Source: Amborella trichopoda (lineage: Eukaryota; Streptophyta; Magnoliopsida; Amborellales; Amborellaceae). Taken from it: a stretch of DNA of 64,000 nt. The stretch is from the NCBI RefSeq assembly GCF_000471905.2, contig NW_006500356.1:2068731-2132730 (forward strand). The letters run 5' to 3'. The notes under the pieces were generated by a model. That model had not been told where the DNA came from. It saw only the letters and a program-made list of their open reading frames with translations, and made no database searches. Positions 24,118 to 37,006 of this stretch are shown here, in pieces. Position 1 is the stretch's first letter. Every line of letters starts with the position of its first letter. A program made the translations under genes and the position numbers.

Positions 24118-24430
24118 AACATCGACTTAAGGTAATCGGACATTCGCCGAGGTGAGTTATTCAACCTAATTCGAGTAACTCAGTTGAATTTATGTCATGT
24201 TTAAAATAAATAAATAACAAAAGAAAATAAAGCATATATAATAAGATACATAATGATGTGTGTGTTTTATAAGCATGTCATCTTCCTCTTTTCATATGTC
24301 AAGGCCTCATGTACAATGATGTGTTGCTTCATGTACGATGATGTGTTACCTCATCGATCTCTTTTATAAACCCTCATTTCCCCCTTTTGGTGATATAGAT
24401 AACATATTTTCTCTCTCATCATGTATGCTC
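24118..24430. other. Intergenic, no gene seen
   Basis: AT-rich with a repeated word CATGTACRATGATGTGTT at about 24308 and 24331. Nothing else recognised. Confidence 0.6.
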
Positions 24431-25481
24431 TTTTCTTTTTCTTTTTTGGAAACATTACGTGGGATTTATTGAGATAATTAATGAAGAATACAAACGCAAA
24501 GACCAAAAACAAGAAGATAAAACAACCAAGATAAGAGAAGAAAACACAAAATGACACAAAAAATCTAAGACGACGTCACCTACTTTGCTAGAAGATTAGC
24601 ATCTGAATTGAAGCCACGGCGAACACGAGAAAATCTAATTTCTCGGCCATGCAGAAGAAGGATACTCTCACCCATTATGGGGCTTAGTCTCCAACGGGTA
24701 AGGTCCGGCTGCAAATGCTACTTGATGACAAGCTGAATCTCCTTCAATAATCACCTTTTGAGTAGGGGAGAGTCTCAACGCTTTCATCTTCAAAGTCCAA
24801 AGTTTAGCCTCATTAATTTTACAATCGTGCATCCTTCTTTAGTAAGACTAGAGGGTCCTTCCTTGGTGATTTGTCAGTAAACCCCTATAACCTAATACAA
24901 GCAAATCCCTTCAAACACTACCATTAAAATTAAGCTTAAACCACCTGATTGGTGGTTCGTCATTCGAGGACGATACTCCTTAAAGCTCAAGAGCTCTCGA
25001 AAGTGAGAGAATACCATTGCTTTTTACACCATTTCAAGAGGGAGGGTAGCTGAAAGCGCATGTCACAACCGACCACTTAATAGTCACGCACAAACTAGAA
25101 ACATCCCAAACTTTGCCTTTTCTGAGATTACACTCCTTCCATAAATTCCAAAGTGATGTAGCCAAAAGAATTCTCCACAAAGAAACACCCATCGAAGAGA
25201 ACATAGGGTGTCACTCTATTATCTCGAGTTCATACAGATGATCATCCCATGGGCATATTGGCATCATGAAGTGAATGACAGATTTAGCTTTATGGATGAA
25301 TGAGTTCCATCAAGAAGATAATTCCCACTCTCTTATGTATGGTTTTCATTGTCCCATGTTCATCCGGTATAGTTCATAACCAAAATTTAATATCTTTTTA
25401 TGCATGAATTTTTAGGGATTCTTGCTTGAATTATTTTATTGATCAACTAAAGTAAATTCATGTGTCTTTTACCCAATCGAC
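24431..25481 (-). mobile_element. L1-type LINE remnant (zf-RVT and RNase H region)
   Basis: Reading the minus strand from the gap edge, fragments resemble plant L1 LINE C-termini. 'ILLATSLWNLWKECN' (about 25190-25140) is typical of the zf-RVT region. 'FKLNFNGS' (about 24945) and 'EAKLWTLKMKALRL' followed by 'VIIEGDS' (about 24820-24740) are RNase H motifs. Several frame changes and stops are present, so it is dead. The 5' side enters the 25482-26306 gap. An A-rich stretch near 24431 on that strand may be the tail. Confidence 0.65.
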
Positions 25482-26306
25482 NNNNNNNNNNNNNNNNNNN
25501 NNNNNNNNNNNNNNNNNNNNNNNNNNNNNNNNNNNNNNNNNNNNNNNNNNNNNNNNNNNNNNNNNNNNNNNNNNNNNNNNNNNNNNNNNNNNNNNNNNNN
25601 NNNNNNNNNNNNNNNNNNNNNNNNNNNNNNNNNNNNNNNNNNNNNNNNNNNNNNNNNNNNNNNNNNNNNNNNNNNNNNNNNNNNNNNNNNNNNNNNNNNN
25701 NNNNNNNNNNNNNNNNNNNNNNNNNNNNNNNNNNNNNNNNNNNNNNNNNNNNNNNNNNNNNNNNNNNNNNNNNNNNNNNNNNNNNNNNNNNNNNNNNNNN
25801 NNNNNNNNNNNNNNNNNNNNNNNNNNNNNNNNNNNNNNNNNNNNNNNNNNNNNNNNNNNNNNNNNNNNNNNNNNNNNNNNNNNNNNNNNNNNNNNNNNNN
25901 NNNNNNNNNNNNNNNNNNNNNNNNNNNNNNNNNNNNNNNNNNNNNNNNNNNNNNNNNNNNNNNNNNNNNNNNNNNNNNNNNNNNNNNNNNNNNNNNNNNN
26001 NNNNNNNNNNNNNNNNNNNNNNNNNNNNNNNNNNNNNNNNNNNNNNNNNNNNNNNNNNNNNNNNNNNNNNNNNNNNNNNNNNNNNNNNNNNNNNNNNNNN
26101 NNNNNNNNNNNNNNNNNNNNNNNNNNNNNNNNNNNNNNNNNNNNNNNNNNNNNNNNNNNNNNNNNNNNNNNNNNNNNNNNNNNNNNNNNNNNNNNNNNNN
26201 NNNNNNNNNNNNNNNNNNNNNNNNNNNNNNNNNNNNNNNNNNNNNNNNNNNNNNNNNNNNNNNNNNNNNNNNNNNNNNNNNNNNNNNNNNNNNNNNNNNN
26301 NNNNNN
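25482..26306. other. Assembly gap (N)
   Basis: An 825-base run of N adjoining a LINE remnant; ORFs across it are artefacts. Confidence 0.99.
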
Positions 26307-26334
26307 TTTTTCGGGAGCCTTGTTTGAATTATTT

Positions 26335-26592
26335 GGAGAAAGTATAGAATGAGACCATTTACATTTATTATAGAATGAGACCATTTACATTTATTACAAG
26401 GTGGTCACATTAATCTTGACTATTGGATGTGAAATTGGGGGCTGCAATTATTCCATTGACCAAGCTCAAACTTCAAAAGGAATTTTCTCGAACCTTGTGA
26501 CACATCCAAGCTATCAAATTTCACATTAAATGGTTGTAAGGAATTGTGACCACCTAGTATCAAAGGTAAATGGTCTCATTGTATACAATCCC
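26335..26592. mobile_element. MITE, 258 bp, GGG-ended, Mutator-like (family M1)
   Basis: The right end reads GGGATTGTATACAATGAGACC in part on the reverse strand; the left end is GGAGAAAGTATAGAATGAGACC in part, followed inside by AGGTGGTCACA on both sides. Adjacent copies of AATTATTT lie at 26327-26334 and 26593-26600. The left arm carries a 26-bp tandem duplication (26345-26396). The clearest relative, at 52673-52880, has an exact 9-bp duplication, so I assign the family to Mutator-like MITEs. Confidence 0.72.
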
Positions 26593-26600
26593 AATTATTT

Positions 26601-27929
26601 ATTGATCAATTCAAATAAATTCCGGCATTTTTTACTAAATCAAAGTATTTCAATTGTTATTACCTATTGGATGTTTTGTTGAGTGAGAGGGATATATACA
26701 TTGTTGCTGAAATCTACTTCCGTCTGGTGATATATAGAGTGCAAAATAATTTTGTAGTGTGAGAGAGAAGTCTATTTTCAATCAAAATTTAATGGTATTA
26801 TACCAATTCGAAAAACATATTAATAATTTTTATGGTTGTGGTTTTGTACACTCTCATAAACGTCCAACTCATGAATTGTTTTTCGATCTAACTGTATCCT
26901 AAGAGTATACTCGTGGGACTCATAAATTGTATTTTGATCCAACTGTATCCCATAAATGTACTCGTAAATTTAATCGAGACGTGGGCGTTTAACACTTTGA
27001 AAAAAGTGAGCTCTACTTGGGTCTCCATATCCTCTAATCTCAGTTATATAAGAGTTCATGTCCACCATGATGTACAGTTAATTGCGATAAAACCCAAAAC
27101 AAACAATACAAGATCCATTCTATGTAAGACAATGTTATGGAGAGGTCAAAACTCAAAACCCCACAATGAGAGAGGGGCCCTAAATCCTTCGTCGATTCAG
27201 CTGTGAGTCACAGATAACCCACAAAACCCATCAGGAGATGTAATCCATCACAAGAAAACTTATAGCAGTTGCAATAGCAAACTCTTTAACTTTATTTGAT
27301 AAGAAGGGCCATGAACCCCAAAATTCCCTAAACATTTAAACAGATCTAGCTGTAAAATAGCTCACAAATAACAAAAAAAACAAAATAAAAATAGAAACCA
27401 ATAGGAAAATCCATTCCTCACTATCAAGAAGTGGTTTGATGTCCAAAGATTTGCCATTCTTGGTGTCAATAAACTCTGCAAGTACAACCATTTCTTCTTT
27501 ACCATGTATTTGTGCTACTTTCTCTCTCTAGACTCGAGAGAGTGCGTTATTCATGTATGCATTTGTGCAATTTTAGAGTTAGAATTTTCTTATGTTTTTC
27601 TCTACAGGAAAGATTTCTTCTAGAGTTCATCAAATATGATATCTGGATTCATTTGTGTTTGTTGATATCTTTATTTCTTTGATCTCTATTTTGATTTTCA
27701 AATCTCCTTTAGTTGTTGTTTTATCATCTAATACTTGTAAGTTCCTAGAATGAGGTGACTCTTTTTCTTGTTGGTCTTTTAGGAACATGTATTCTTCATT
27801 CTTCATCTTTACAAGGAGCTCAAGAAATCAATGCATTAAGTATGAGAAAAAAGAGGCTATGTGCTATTACTCACCCTCTACAGGTTCTTCCACTGTTTGG
27901 GTTTTCTGCTTTCTTTTTTTTTTTTTTTT
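26601..27929. other. Intergenic, no gene seen
   Basis: AT-rich, with a repeated phrase (GTATCCYATAAATGTACTCGT-like words near 26890 and 26945). No exon or element ends were recognised. Confidence 0.55.
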
Positions 27930-27930
27930 T

Positions 27931-29132
27931 GTAAAATTATCACTAATATACCTATATTTTACTATAATCAGAAAAAAAAAAACCTCTAATTTTTCAAAAC
28001 CTCACCTACGCCCTTTCTCACAATTTTTGACTTTTTTTTTTACCAAAATAACCCTCACGATAGTCTTTTTATCATAAAGAACATTACGGTGATTTAAATG
28101 TCGTAATAAATTGAAGGAGTATTACGGTAATTAAAATACCATAATACCTTAAAGTAGTATTACGGTAATTTAATTACCATAATAACATTACGGTAATTAA
28201 AATAACATAATACCTTAAAGTAGTATTATAGTAATTTAATTACCACAACAACAGTATGGTAATTTAAATACCGTAAAAAGTTGAAGGAGTATTACGGTAA
28301 TTAAAACACTGTAATACCTTAAAGTAGTATTACGGTAATTTAATTACCGTAATATTGCTCACGCATCATTAAAAGAACACAAAAGATTTTCTACTCTATC
28401 GAGAGTCTACCATCTATTTACTCCCTCGACACAAATCCATGCTAACTGTATTTTTCAAATCTCAAATTTTTAGGATATAATATCTACTAATAGAATAATT
28501 TCAACAAAAGAAATTTTCCAAGTAAATTCTTGTATAGATTAAAAAAACCTAACACTTCAAGGTTGAATATAAACTATCCAATTGTCACAGAACTCACAAT
28601 TCAATTCTTTTAAAAATAATTAAATAATTTTTATATGGTTCTCAAAATTTTAGAACAAAACATTCTTAAATAGGTGTTTTTGAGCGAGGGAGTAGATCCA
28701 CATCATGCTCCCATGGGAACATGGATTTTTTGAAGAATACAGCTCCAAAGAAGACTATGGAAGAGAGGGGTAGCCTTGATACTAGTTTCGTTTTGAAGCT
28801 TTTCAACCAATAACGGTTTGGAATTGACCCGCAAAGTATTACGGTAATAAAAATACCGTAAAGACTTCCCCACACATTACGGTAATTAAATTACCGTAAT
28901 AATAATTTAAACTTTTACTGTATTTAAATGACCGTAATACTCTTTGAATTTTTTATGGTGTTTTAATTATCGTAAAGCTTAAAACGTATTACAGTAAAAA
29001 GACTACCGTGAAGGTTATTTTGGTAAAAAAAAAGCGGAAATTTGTGAGAAATGGTATAGACGAGGTTTTGAAAAGTTAGGGGTTTTTTTTTCGATTTTAC
29101 TAAAATAAAAGTATATTAACGATAATTTCCTC
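27931..29132. mobile_element. Long-TIR foldback element rich in small palindromes (family M2)
   Basis: Both ends share inverted sequence for more than 150 bp. The left runs GTAAAATTATC, TAATATAC, CCTCTAATTTTTCAAAACCTC, ACCAAAATAACC, GATAGTCTTTTTA; the right carries the inverse of each block in order. The interior on each side is an array of TTACGGTAAT/ATTACCGTAA palindromes. Flanks are poly-T, so the target duplication cannot be read. A larger relative, at 38028-40248, has a 9-bp duplication. No coding capacity. Confidence 0.75.
28080..28360. repeat. Array of about seven imperfect ACGGTAAT...ATTACCGT palindromes
   Basis: Successive hairpin-capable units of about 20-25 bp, such as TTACGGTAATTAAAATACC and TTACGGTAATTTAATTACC, are separated by TTGAAGGAGTA or CCTTAAAGTAGTA spacers. 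A shorter set lies in the opposite arm at about 28835-29010. Confidence 0.85.
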
Positions 29133-30186
29133 TTTTTTCTTTTTCAGAAGAGTGGTTTTACTAGTCTTTCCTGGAAAAAAAAAAAGAGAACTTTTGCATT
29201 CTCCTTTGATCACATTTGGGAACATGAGAGGGTAGAGAGAGAAAGAATCTATCACAACATAGAAACAGGGTAAATTATTTATTTTTAATAATTTTTTGAT
29301 CCAAACTCGATCTAGATCAACAATCCATCAATTCAACACAGATCTATAACTGAAAAATCCACTTCATCGATCCGGGTCTTAAAACACTGGGCCTGACGTA
29401 GAAAATAAAGTATATATTGCAATGGGAATTTATTGCCCTAATTTCTAGGGCAAGCTTTCTATCCAATTTCTAGGGCAAGCTTTCTATCCAATTTCCATAC
29501 CCTTTTAAGTTTTTGTTGGAGGGAGAGCATTTTCAGGTTCCCTCACATGAGCGCACATGACCCACATTTGGGCATTGCATTCAAGGTCCCAACACATGCC
29601 TGCATTGTTTGGCATATGAAATAGCAATCAATCTCATCAACTTTGTATGTTAGTCCCTAAAGTCCAAAAGTGTTGGATTATCCGGTTTGGGAGGACTATA
29701 ACGAAATATCCCTAGTCAAACATGCACACTCGAGTTCCAAGCCATGGCCTTTAAAACGTAAACATTAAACAGTATTTTAGACCACGATGATACTGGCCTG
29801 CCATTCTTGATCTTTGCATGAGCAATTTTAAGGAAAAGTATACAAAAAGAGTATTTATTTTTTTTGAGGAAAAGTATACAAAAAGAGTATTTATTTTTTT
29901 TGTACAAGGAGTTCATGATTATTCATGTTTGCCATATTTTAAATCGAGTGTTGTAAGTGTGTTATCGATTAGACTCAGATTCAAAAAAAATTTATCGAAC
30001 TCCACGACAAACCTCAAGTCAACCAATTTGATGTCTAATAGCTAAGAGTAATTGTAACATCTTTGTAACAATAGTAAATAGGCTCATAGTATATAATCCC
30101 ATTTTATAAAAAGTGTGGTGAGCATTAGACAAAATGCGGTGATGTAAGGCATAGGCTTTGTGATAAAAATAAAACCACTAAAATAT
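29133..30186. other. Intergenic with two short tandem duplications
   Basis: A 25-bp two-copy repeat at 29440-29497 (CTAGGGCAAGCTTTCTATCC) and a 36-bp two-copy repeat at 29831-29901 (AGGAAAAGTATACAAAAAGA). A right end of the GATCGG hAT-like family (TCTTAAAACACTGG) may lie near 29380. No gene. Confidence 0.6.
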
Positions 30187-30537
30187 CGGTGTCAATCAGG
30201 TCAGGTCAACTTGCGGACTAGGCAGTTCAACACAACTTGTGTCCATGTCCGGACCCCTAAAATGGATCCTATAGGTCGCGTCAGGATCTGGGTGTAATAT
30301 GGGCAAATTCGGATCATGCCGGGTCCAGGTCTAGGTCAACCCTACCAACCCATATATATGAATTATGAAATATATATAATTATAATTTAAATTCATAATT
30401 TATATATAATATGTTATTATTTAAATTAATCAAAAATATTTTATTTGTTTTATTATTTTTATTTTTTTATATCTTGGCTTAGACCACCTAGTCCTTCGTG
30501 TTCAACCCATGTCAGACCCAACCCATTGATAGCCCTA
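30187..30537. mobile_element. hAT-like MITE, about 350 bp
   Basis: Left end GGTGTCAATCAGGTCAGGTC; the right end in reverse complement is TAGGGCTATCAATGGGTTGG. These are the inverted ends of the widespread plant 'GTCAATGGGT' group. The core is AT-rich (30355-30470). No clear TSD. Confidence 0.6.
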
Positions 30538-30879
30538 ATTCTTAAAATCCCATCTGAAAACAGTGTCTCAACTCCTAGGTGTGGCAAGAAACTTGGACTT
30601 TGCTTTGTCAACGCTCTTCAACCTATTTAAAAGGGATGGTAAAGCATACACATGACGTAGATGCTTCAACGGTTCATATTAAACCATGCCACATCTAATG
30701 CTCAAAAATACATTTCATTTTTTAGCAAAATTTCCCTCCAATGCTAATCACAAGCCAATCAAGAAAATCTCAAACAAGTGAAATAACACATCCTACACTA
30801 GCCATGACAGCGATCAAAGTCAATAATCTAATCACATCACCCTTCACCAAAATTCGTGCATTAGTTCGAAAGAAATTCA

Positions 30880-32900
30880 TGACATGTCACCAACTTCCCA
30901 TACTCTTGTGAAATCCCAAATCCTTAATTAATCTTCTTTGTCGAATATCCTTGTCGAAAACTTTTTTTGTAAAATCAAGATATTCTATTACCAAATCATG
31001 TACAAACTTTTGAGCTTCATCTTCATCTTCATCTACAATCGAAATTACCTTTTTAATTACAATTGTACTCTCTAACAATTTATATAAGTTTCCTTCATAG
31101 ACTCCCTTAATTATAAATATAGCTCCCTTATAAACTTTGAGCACTGTACTTTGCTCGCTAACTTTCATTATCTAGAGAAGAGAGTGAAAATTGAGCTCTT
31201 CTTCAAATCTGACACATGTATCACATTTTCAAGTGTTTGAACCATCACATTATACATTTTTTATGTGAATCAAGCCTATACTAATTGAGTTGTTTTTGGT
31301 TGATATTAATCTACCGTTACATGACTTATATGCATTAAACCACGATCTGTATAGGCACATATGTTGTGTGACTACACTATTAGGACCCAACTTTAATAGT
31401 AAATTAGATTGCATCCCACCATCAACAAGTTATCTTCAATATAACTAGATGTTGATTATTCAACACAATGAGCTTCATTTTCGCTTCACCTAGCCATTCC
31501 ATTATCAAACCGGAACTCTTTGAGGAATTTGTTTTTTTGCTTTTCCGACAATTTCTCTTCACGTGGCTGGGCTTGCCACAAAACCAATAACCTTTGTTAT
31601 GAGGCACCCTCGATTTTTATCAGCTACTTGAGGAATCTCTAGGTGAACTACCATGTTCATTCGACCCGCTTCTTGCCGCAAGAATGTCTATTTTTTAAGC
31701 CATTGATACATTATTTCTAAGTTCACCAGCGAGTAAAGCACTATAAAATGGAATCCAATTTGAGGGAATATTCCTCATTACAACTCAAAGTAGTAACAAA
31801 GTGGTCATAAAACTTCCCCATTCATATTCACCTTGATGATCTCAAGTTGACAAATAATGTAATTATATTCATTCAAGTATTCCGACACTTTCATATCTTC
31901 TCCCATCTACAAATATTACAATTTTATTTTTTAAAAAAAGTATGTTTTGGGAGGGATTTGGATTAGTACAAGCTTTCTCACTCTGCCTATAAATCTACCG
32001 CCATCTTGTCTCCTACGATATTGAATTTTATTTCATTTGCCAAACACAAGAGAATTGTGGGGAGCGCCTTCCTATACAATTCTTCGCACTCCTCATATTT
32101 CATATTTTCGGGTTCTTTAGATTTTCCTTATAGTGCTTTATAAAAGCTTTATTATGCAAATATATCATGACCTTTTAGTTTAGTTTTCAAAGCTCAAAAT
32201 CATTTATTCCATCAAATTCTCTACTTCAATTTGCAATTAGTCATTTTCTTAAATTATTACACACTTTTCTTATGTTCTGATACTACTTGTTGGGAGTCGA
32301 TACTAGCTTGATTTCCCCGATTGTGGTGAATTCTACGCTACAACAAATCCAATGCCTTAAAACCAACCTGCCTATCGCTGGCAATTTGCATTCAAGAAAT
32401 CCAAACACCAAAAGCCGTACATGGTGTGATAAATTTGAAAAAAGAGGAGAAAATCAAGATAAGCAAAATAATAAAATTAAAACTACAATAATACACTAAA
32501 AAAAATTATCCAATCCCCACAAGCATACAAATATACGTGGTTCACCTTTATCCATGAGTAACCAGCAAAGATAAATTCACTATCAATTGAGGAAAGCACA
32601 AGTTTTGTGCGTTTGTAGATATACTTTATAATAGAAAAAAAGACACAATTAATTTTTCCTACCATAAAAATATCATCAAACAATTCATTTCTTTGACATT
32701 GTCGACCAATTCCATCTCTACAAAAAAATAACAATAAATCCGACACAATACAAGGATTTGCAAAAATAAACCTCCAATCTCTTTTTTTCCACAAAACTTC
32801 TCTTCACTCTCTACGAAGGATTATCCCTCAAATACACATTCAACTTTTTTCTCTCTACAATGACTCCTGTGTGTCCCATAAATGTCAATTTCTATTTGGC
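30880..32900 (-). mobile_element. Ty1/copia 5' fragment (LTR, gag, zinc knuckle; fossil)
   Basis: A primer-binding-site-like TAGTATCAGAAC (minus strand) is at 32274-32285, next to a probable LTR beginning near 32288 and extending toward about 32900 (far end uncertain). Downstream on the minus strand a zinc knuckle, CGKPSHVKRNC-like, lies near 31560. A GAG-pre-integrase-like segment ('LKVYKGAIFIIKG', 'GNLYKLLEST') lies at 31168-30887. The rest of pol is missing. The element is broken in several places. Confidence 0.6.
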
Positions 32901-33595
32901 CAAAATCCTATAAACAATGAGAGAAATACCTTAGGGTTGATTTTGCATCACCAAATTGACACATATAAGGTGAATGCAAGAATGCAATATCATAGTGTAA
33001 GGGGGAATTGAAGGTGTCATACAAGTTGAGAGATCTATGGAATGAGGTACAAGATATGTGTAAAGGGAAGGAGATTGTACTTGTGCATGTCTACAGAGAA
33101 AAGAACGGAGAAGCCCATGACTTAGCATTAGAGGGAGCAACCTGGGAAGAGTTACTAATAAGTGGATGATTGAGGATTTCAAAAGTTCTTCTACTATTTT
33201 GGTTTGTAATTTTATGAGTTTTTTTTTCTAAGCTACAATTTTGTTCTAAAAACAATTTATAGAAATGCATTGTAAAATGTATTACGAATAAAAGTAAAGA
33301 AAAGAGTAAATCATTGTCTAAAGAACGTATGAATCTACAAAAAAATTGAAAACCGATATATAATTCGTTGGAGAAATATTGCTCGAGAGAGATCTCAAAA
33401 AAACCAATATGCAAGTACATTGTGCTATCCTAACCAAAGAAGACAAGAAATATGAGCTAAAAGTAAATACACAACTAGCTCAATAGATGTGCACAACTAT
33501 CAGAGAACGAGGCGTATCATGACTTAATATATTTACAACTAATAGGTAGGATAACTAATACACATCTATCAAGCACACAAAATAAATCTTGATAT
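32901..33595. other. No gene seen
   Basis: Low-complexity AT-rich sequence. It may include the outer part of the copia LTR, but no boundary could be fixed. Confidence 0.5.
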
Positions 33596-33890
33596 GAATG
33601 TTTTAGAAACTCGATCGATCGAGTGAAGCGGCCATTCAGGAAACTGGTGAGGATCAGAGAACGATTAATCCAAATTAGTGATCTGACGAATTCTTGTAGG
33701 TGGAAATCAAAAAATAAAATAAATTATAGATCAACCAGTTTCTTGACAAAATTAGCAGATTTCTTCGGGAAAATTGCACGATTATGTAGAAACTGGCTCA
33801 TCTCCCGATTCTGACCAGAAACTGGATCAGTTCCCAACGATTTTCGATCCTGGCTGATTTCAATCTATATTAACATTTCTTAAAACACTG
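33596..33890. mobile_element. hAT-like MITE of the CAGTGTTTTAA family, 295 bp
   Basis: Left end GAATGTTTTAGAAACTCG; the right end in reverse complement is CAGTGTTTTAAGAAATG. The flanks CTTGATAT and GTTGATAC agree at 6 of 8 positions, as expected of an old 8-bp duplication. The interior has GATCGATCGA, CGATCCTGG and related words, as in the elements at 13182 and 45452. Confidence 0.65.
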
Positions 33891-36070
33891 GTTGATACTC
33901 TACTTTCAGGCATGTCATATATCGTTTTTTAAGGTAAATATTTAACCGCTATCGTGATAAATCTCGATTCATAATAAATATATACTCGAAGTATATCCTT
34001 GCGACTTAACGAAACCGATGAATAAATTAACTATGACTCCATACTATGTACCAGAACAATATGATCTAAGAAGTATCAGATAATTGCTTATCATTTTGCA
34101 AGGAAGAAATGGAAAAAGTTCAACTGCCTGTTTAAATCGTTGTTTTGAGTGAGATGCTAGTAGCCTTTGCACAAGGCATATATGGCCCCACACAAAGTGA
34201 TTATTAATTGGGATTTTCATGTTATCACCATTAATAAGTCCTACGGTTTAGGGAGATTGATTTTTGGTAAATATAAAAAAAATACATATAAGAAATAAAT
34301 TATTTAATAATTTACTCAATAACAATTGAAAATTAACATATGTCTAAAATATTAAATTGTGAATCTCTTATACAAATTTCACAATTTTTATTTTTTAATG
34401 TTGAAATACAAAAACCCAACAATCAATTTTATACCACCATTTTTCTCTTTGTTGAGCCAAAGTTACCAGGCATAGAAAAATAATATGTGAAGTGCAAACA
34501 AGAGCAAATGGGTGCGAATTTAATTGGAAAATTTTCAAAAAAAATAACAAACATGTGCACCATGAATTTCACCCATTTATTTACTCTCTCTTCCTCTTTA
34601 ATTAGACCTTTTAATTTCTCTTTATCATATCTCATCCATGTTACAAGCAATAACTACCTAAAATTACTACTGAAAAGATATATAAAAAATCATTAGGCCA
34701 TGCGGGTTCTCTATAATTATTATGTCTCATCCCTTTCCTCATTCATTAGACCATTTAATCTCTCTTTCTCATATCTCATCCATATTTCTGGCTAACCTCT
34801 CTTTGATCTACCTCTCACATCTCTTTACTCGATCTTCCTCTTAGATCTATCTTTTTCAAATCCTTTTCTCGTATATCTTCTATCTCTATCTTTCAGATCT
34901 CTATATTTTTGTTATTCTCGTTATCTTTCATATCTCCTCTATCTAGTTTCTTTCTCTCTAGCTCAAATCTCTCTTTATCTTATCCCTTTTCTTTAACATG
35001 CACTCTCATCTCTTTCTAGAGGTCCCTTCCCCCTCTCTCTCTCTCCCTCTCTCATCTCTTTGGTTCTTTCTTTTCCGGCCCCGCTTTCTCCCTCTCATTT
35101 TCAGGCCTCTATCTGCCCTCTCTCCTTTTGTTTTCTCCTCTCAACCCTTACTAGGTTTCCCTCTAACCCGTTCCCTCTCAGCCCCTCTCCTTATTGTCCT
35201 CAAGGAGAGTGGCCTTTGTGAGCCCTGTTGGGCAAGTAGATGTTTTCCTTTGGGGCTTTGACTTCTTTATATGCAGCCTGATACAGCTCATTTGGGGAGT
35301 TGATTGAGTTTGGTTCCTCTTTCACGCTTCTTGCTTCCGCTCTATTTCACTATTGCCCTTTCTCCAAATCTTCCTTATCTTTGGCCTTTTTTTATCTACT
35401 ATCGCTCTCGAACATCCATTGGCATGTGGCCATGCATTTAACGATCTTGTTTTGGGTGTCGTTAGACTGGTGCAGTTTGTAAGTCATCCCAACCCCAACT
35501 TGTGAGATAATTGTTGAAGGGATGGTCCATTATTGAGGGTGTTATTGAGATGTTTGGATCCAGATGAGGAGGTTAGAGATATTGATGTCCATGGAAGCTA
35601 CTTTGCATGGCTTAATTAGGGTTCTGTGGTAATTGGTGGTGTAGGGTCATTTGAGGTTGAAGGTTATTTGTATTCTAGAAGTCTAGGTTGATTATTCATG
35701 GAAGTAGGAACTAATATTTCACTATTTCTTCATATTTTTATTTAGTATTATACTTATGGAGCTTATCTCTTTATATAATGGGAATAATAGCCCATTTTGC
35801 CCAATTCTTTGGCTAAAATCGTAGCGTACTCTAGTAAAAATATGTCATGCACAACGACACATATGGGCTCAAGATTAGTTTCAAAAAGATTGAATGATTT
35901 TGTCTATTTATTGGGCCAAAGTCACCAGGTATCAGAAAAAACCAAAAAATTTCTTGCGATGGTAGCATATACATATTCAATCCCTTGAGTAAAATCCAAT
36001 TTACGAGTAATTTTGGGATCCTGAAATTTAGGAATATAATGTGGTATGTGTTGTACCTTGTACGTAAAAG
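33891..36070. other. Intergenic, with a pyrimidine-rich tract (34560-35190)
   Basis: About 600 bases of strongly C/T-biased plus strand (CTCTTTCTC, ATATCTCATCCAT and related words) without a strict repeat period. A similar GCCAAAGTYACCAGGYAT word occurs at about 34457 and 35920. No gene model could be supported. Confidence 0.55.
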
Positions 36071-36800
36071 CTCTAAACCAGATGGGTTGATTTTCGACAA
36101 ATAAAGTTCGAGAAAAAATAGAATATGCAACAAGCAAGAAAGAAATAAATTAATAAAGAAATAACAGAAGAAGAACACCATAATTTACATGATTCACCCC
36201 AAAAGGGCTACATCCAAGAGCACGTCAAATTGAAATTCACTGTACCAATGAAAGTTATATCAAAGATTTTGGGACATAGAGTTACATCTCTAACCCTTGA
36301 CAAAGCCAAATCACTCTCCCGAACGACACCACGTGTTGTTCTTCCGTCTCTTTATTTCTGGTAATCATTACCGATAACATCAGATAGAGACACGAGAGCA
36401 ATGAAAAACTAACTTTCTCTCTAACCAAAAGAGGAAAACATCCAAAGCTTCTCTATAAGAAAAACAAGAATCTCAATCTACAGGAGGCATCATCATAATA
36501 TATAAGAAGTTCTCTTCCTCTCTCTCTAAAGAGGAAACCACCTTTCCTATATAATGACCCAAATAGGGCAAACATGTTTTTTTTTCCTCTTTCATCCCGT
36601 ATATATCGGGTTACGAATCCATGCTAAATAGGAAACTTCATGTAGATGTTACATATATCTTGAACCAAGAGATATACCCAAGAATCCTAATCTTCTTTGA
36701 TTTCTATTTCCTTTAAGAAACTTATCAATTTTAATCTCAATCCCACATAATATGAGATTTCTTTATGTAGGTGATTTTGGATATCACCAAATCCAATAGT
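36070..36800 (-). mobile_element. Possible solo copia LTR
   Basis: The stretch around 36185-36260 ('TTTACATGATTCACC', 'GGGCTACATCCAAGAGCACG') resembles the corresponding part of the copia LTR at 18720-18760 ('TTTAACATGGTTTAGC', 'CCTACATCCACGAG'). No primer-binding site or coding sequence adjoins it, and the ends are not defined. Confidence 0.3.
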
Positions 36801-37006
36801 ATACTCATAGACTAACTTCAAAAAAATAAAATATATTTCCTCTATGATAGCTTGAAAATCTATTTCCCCCTAGCTATCAATTTTAAAGTTTTATAAATAG
36901 CGTATAGATTTAAACAAATAAAAATCTTGAAATGGATATTCCAGATAATGTGTTACAAGATTGTTAGTTTAGGGCATAATTTTATTTTTTGAATTGATTT
37001 CCAAAA

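Noticed and set aside
25458-26384. Long ORFs across 25.5-26.4 kb
   Set aside because: Composed almost entirely of N.
28080-28360. CRISPR-like array
   Set aside because: The repeats are palindromes with near-identical spacers inside a plant transposon with long inverted ends, not repeats separated by unique spacers.
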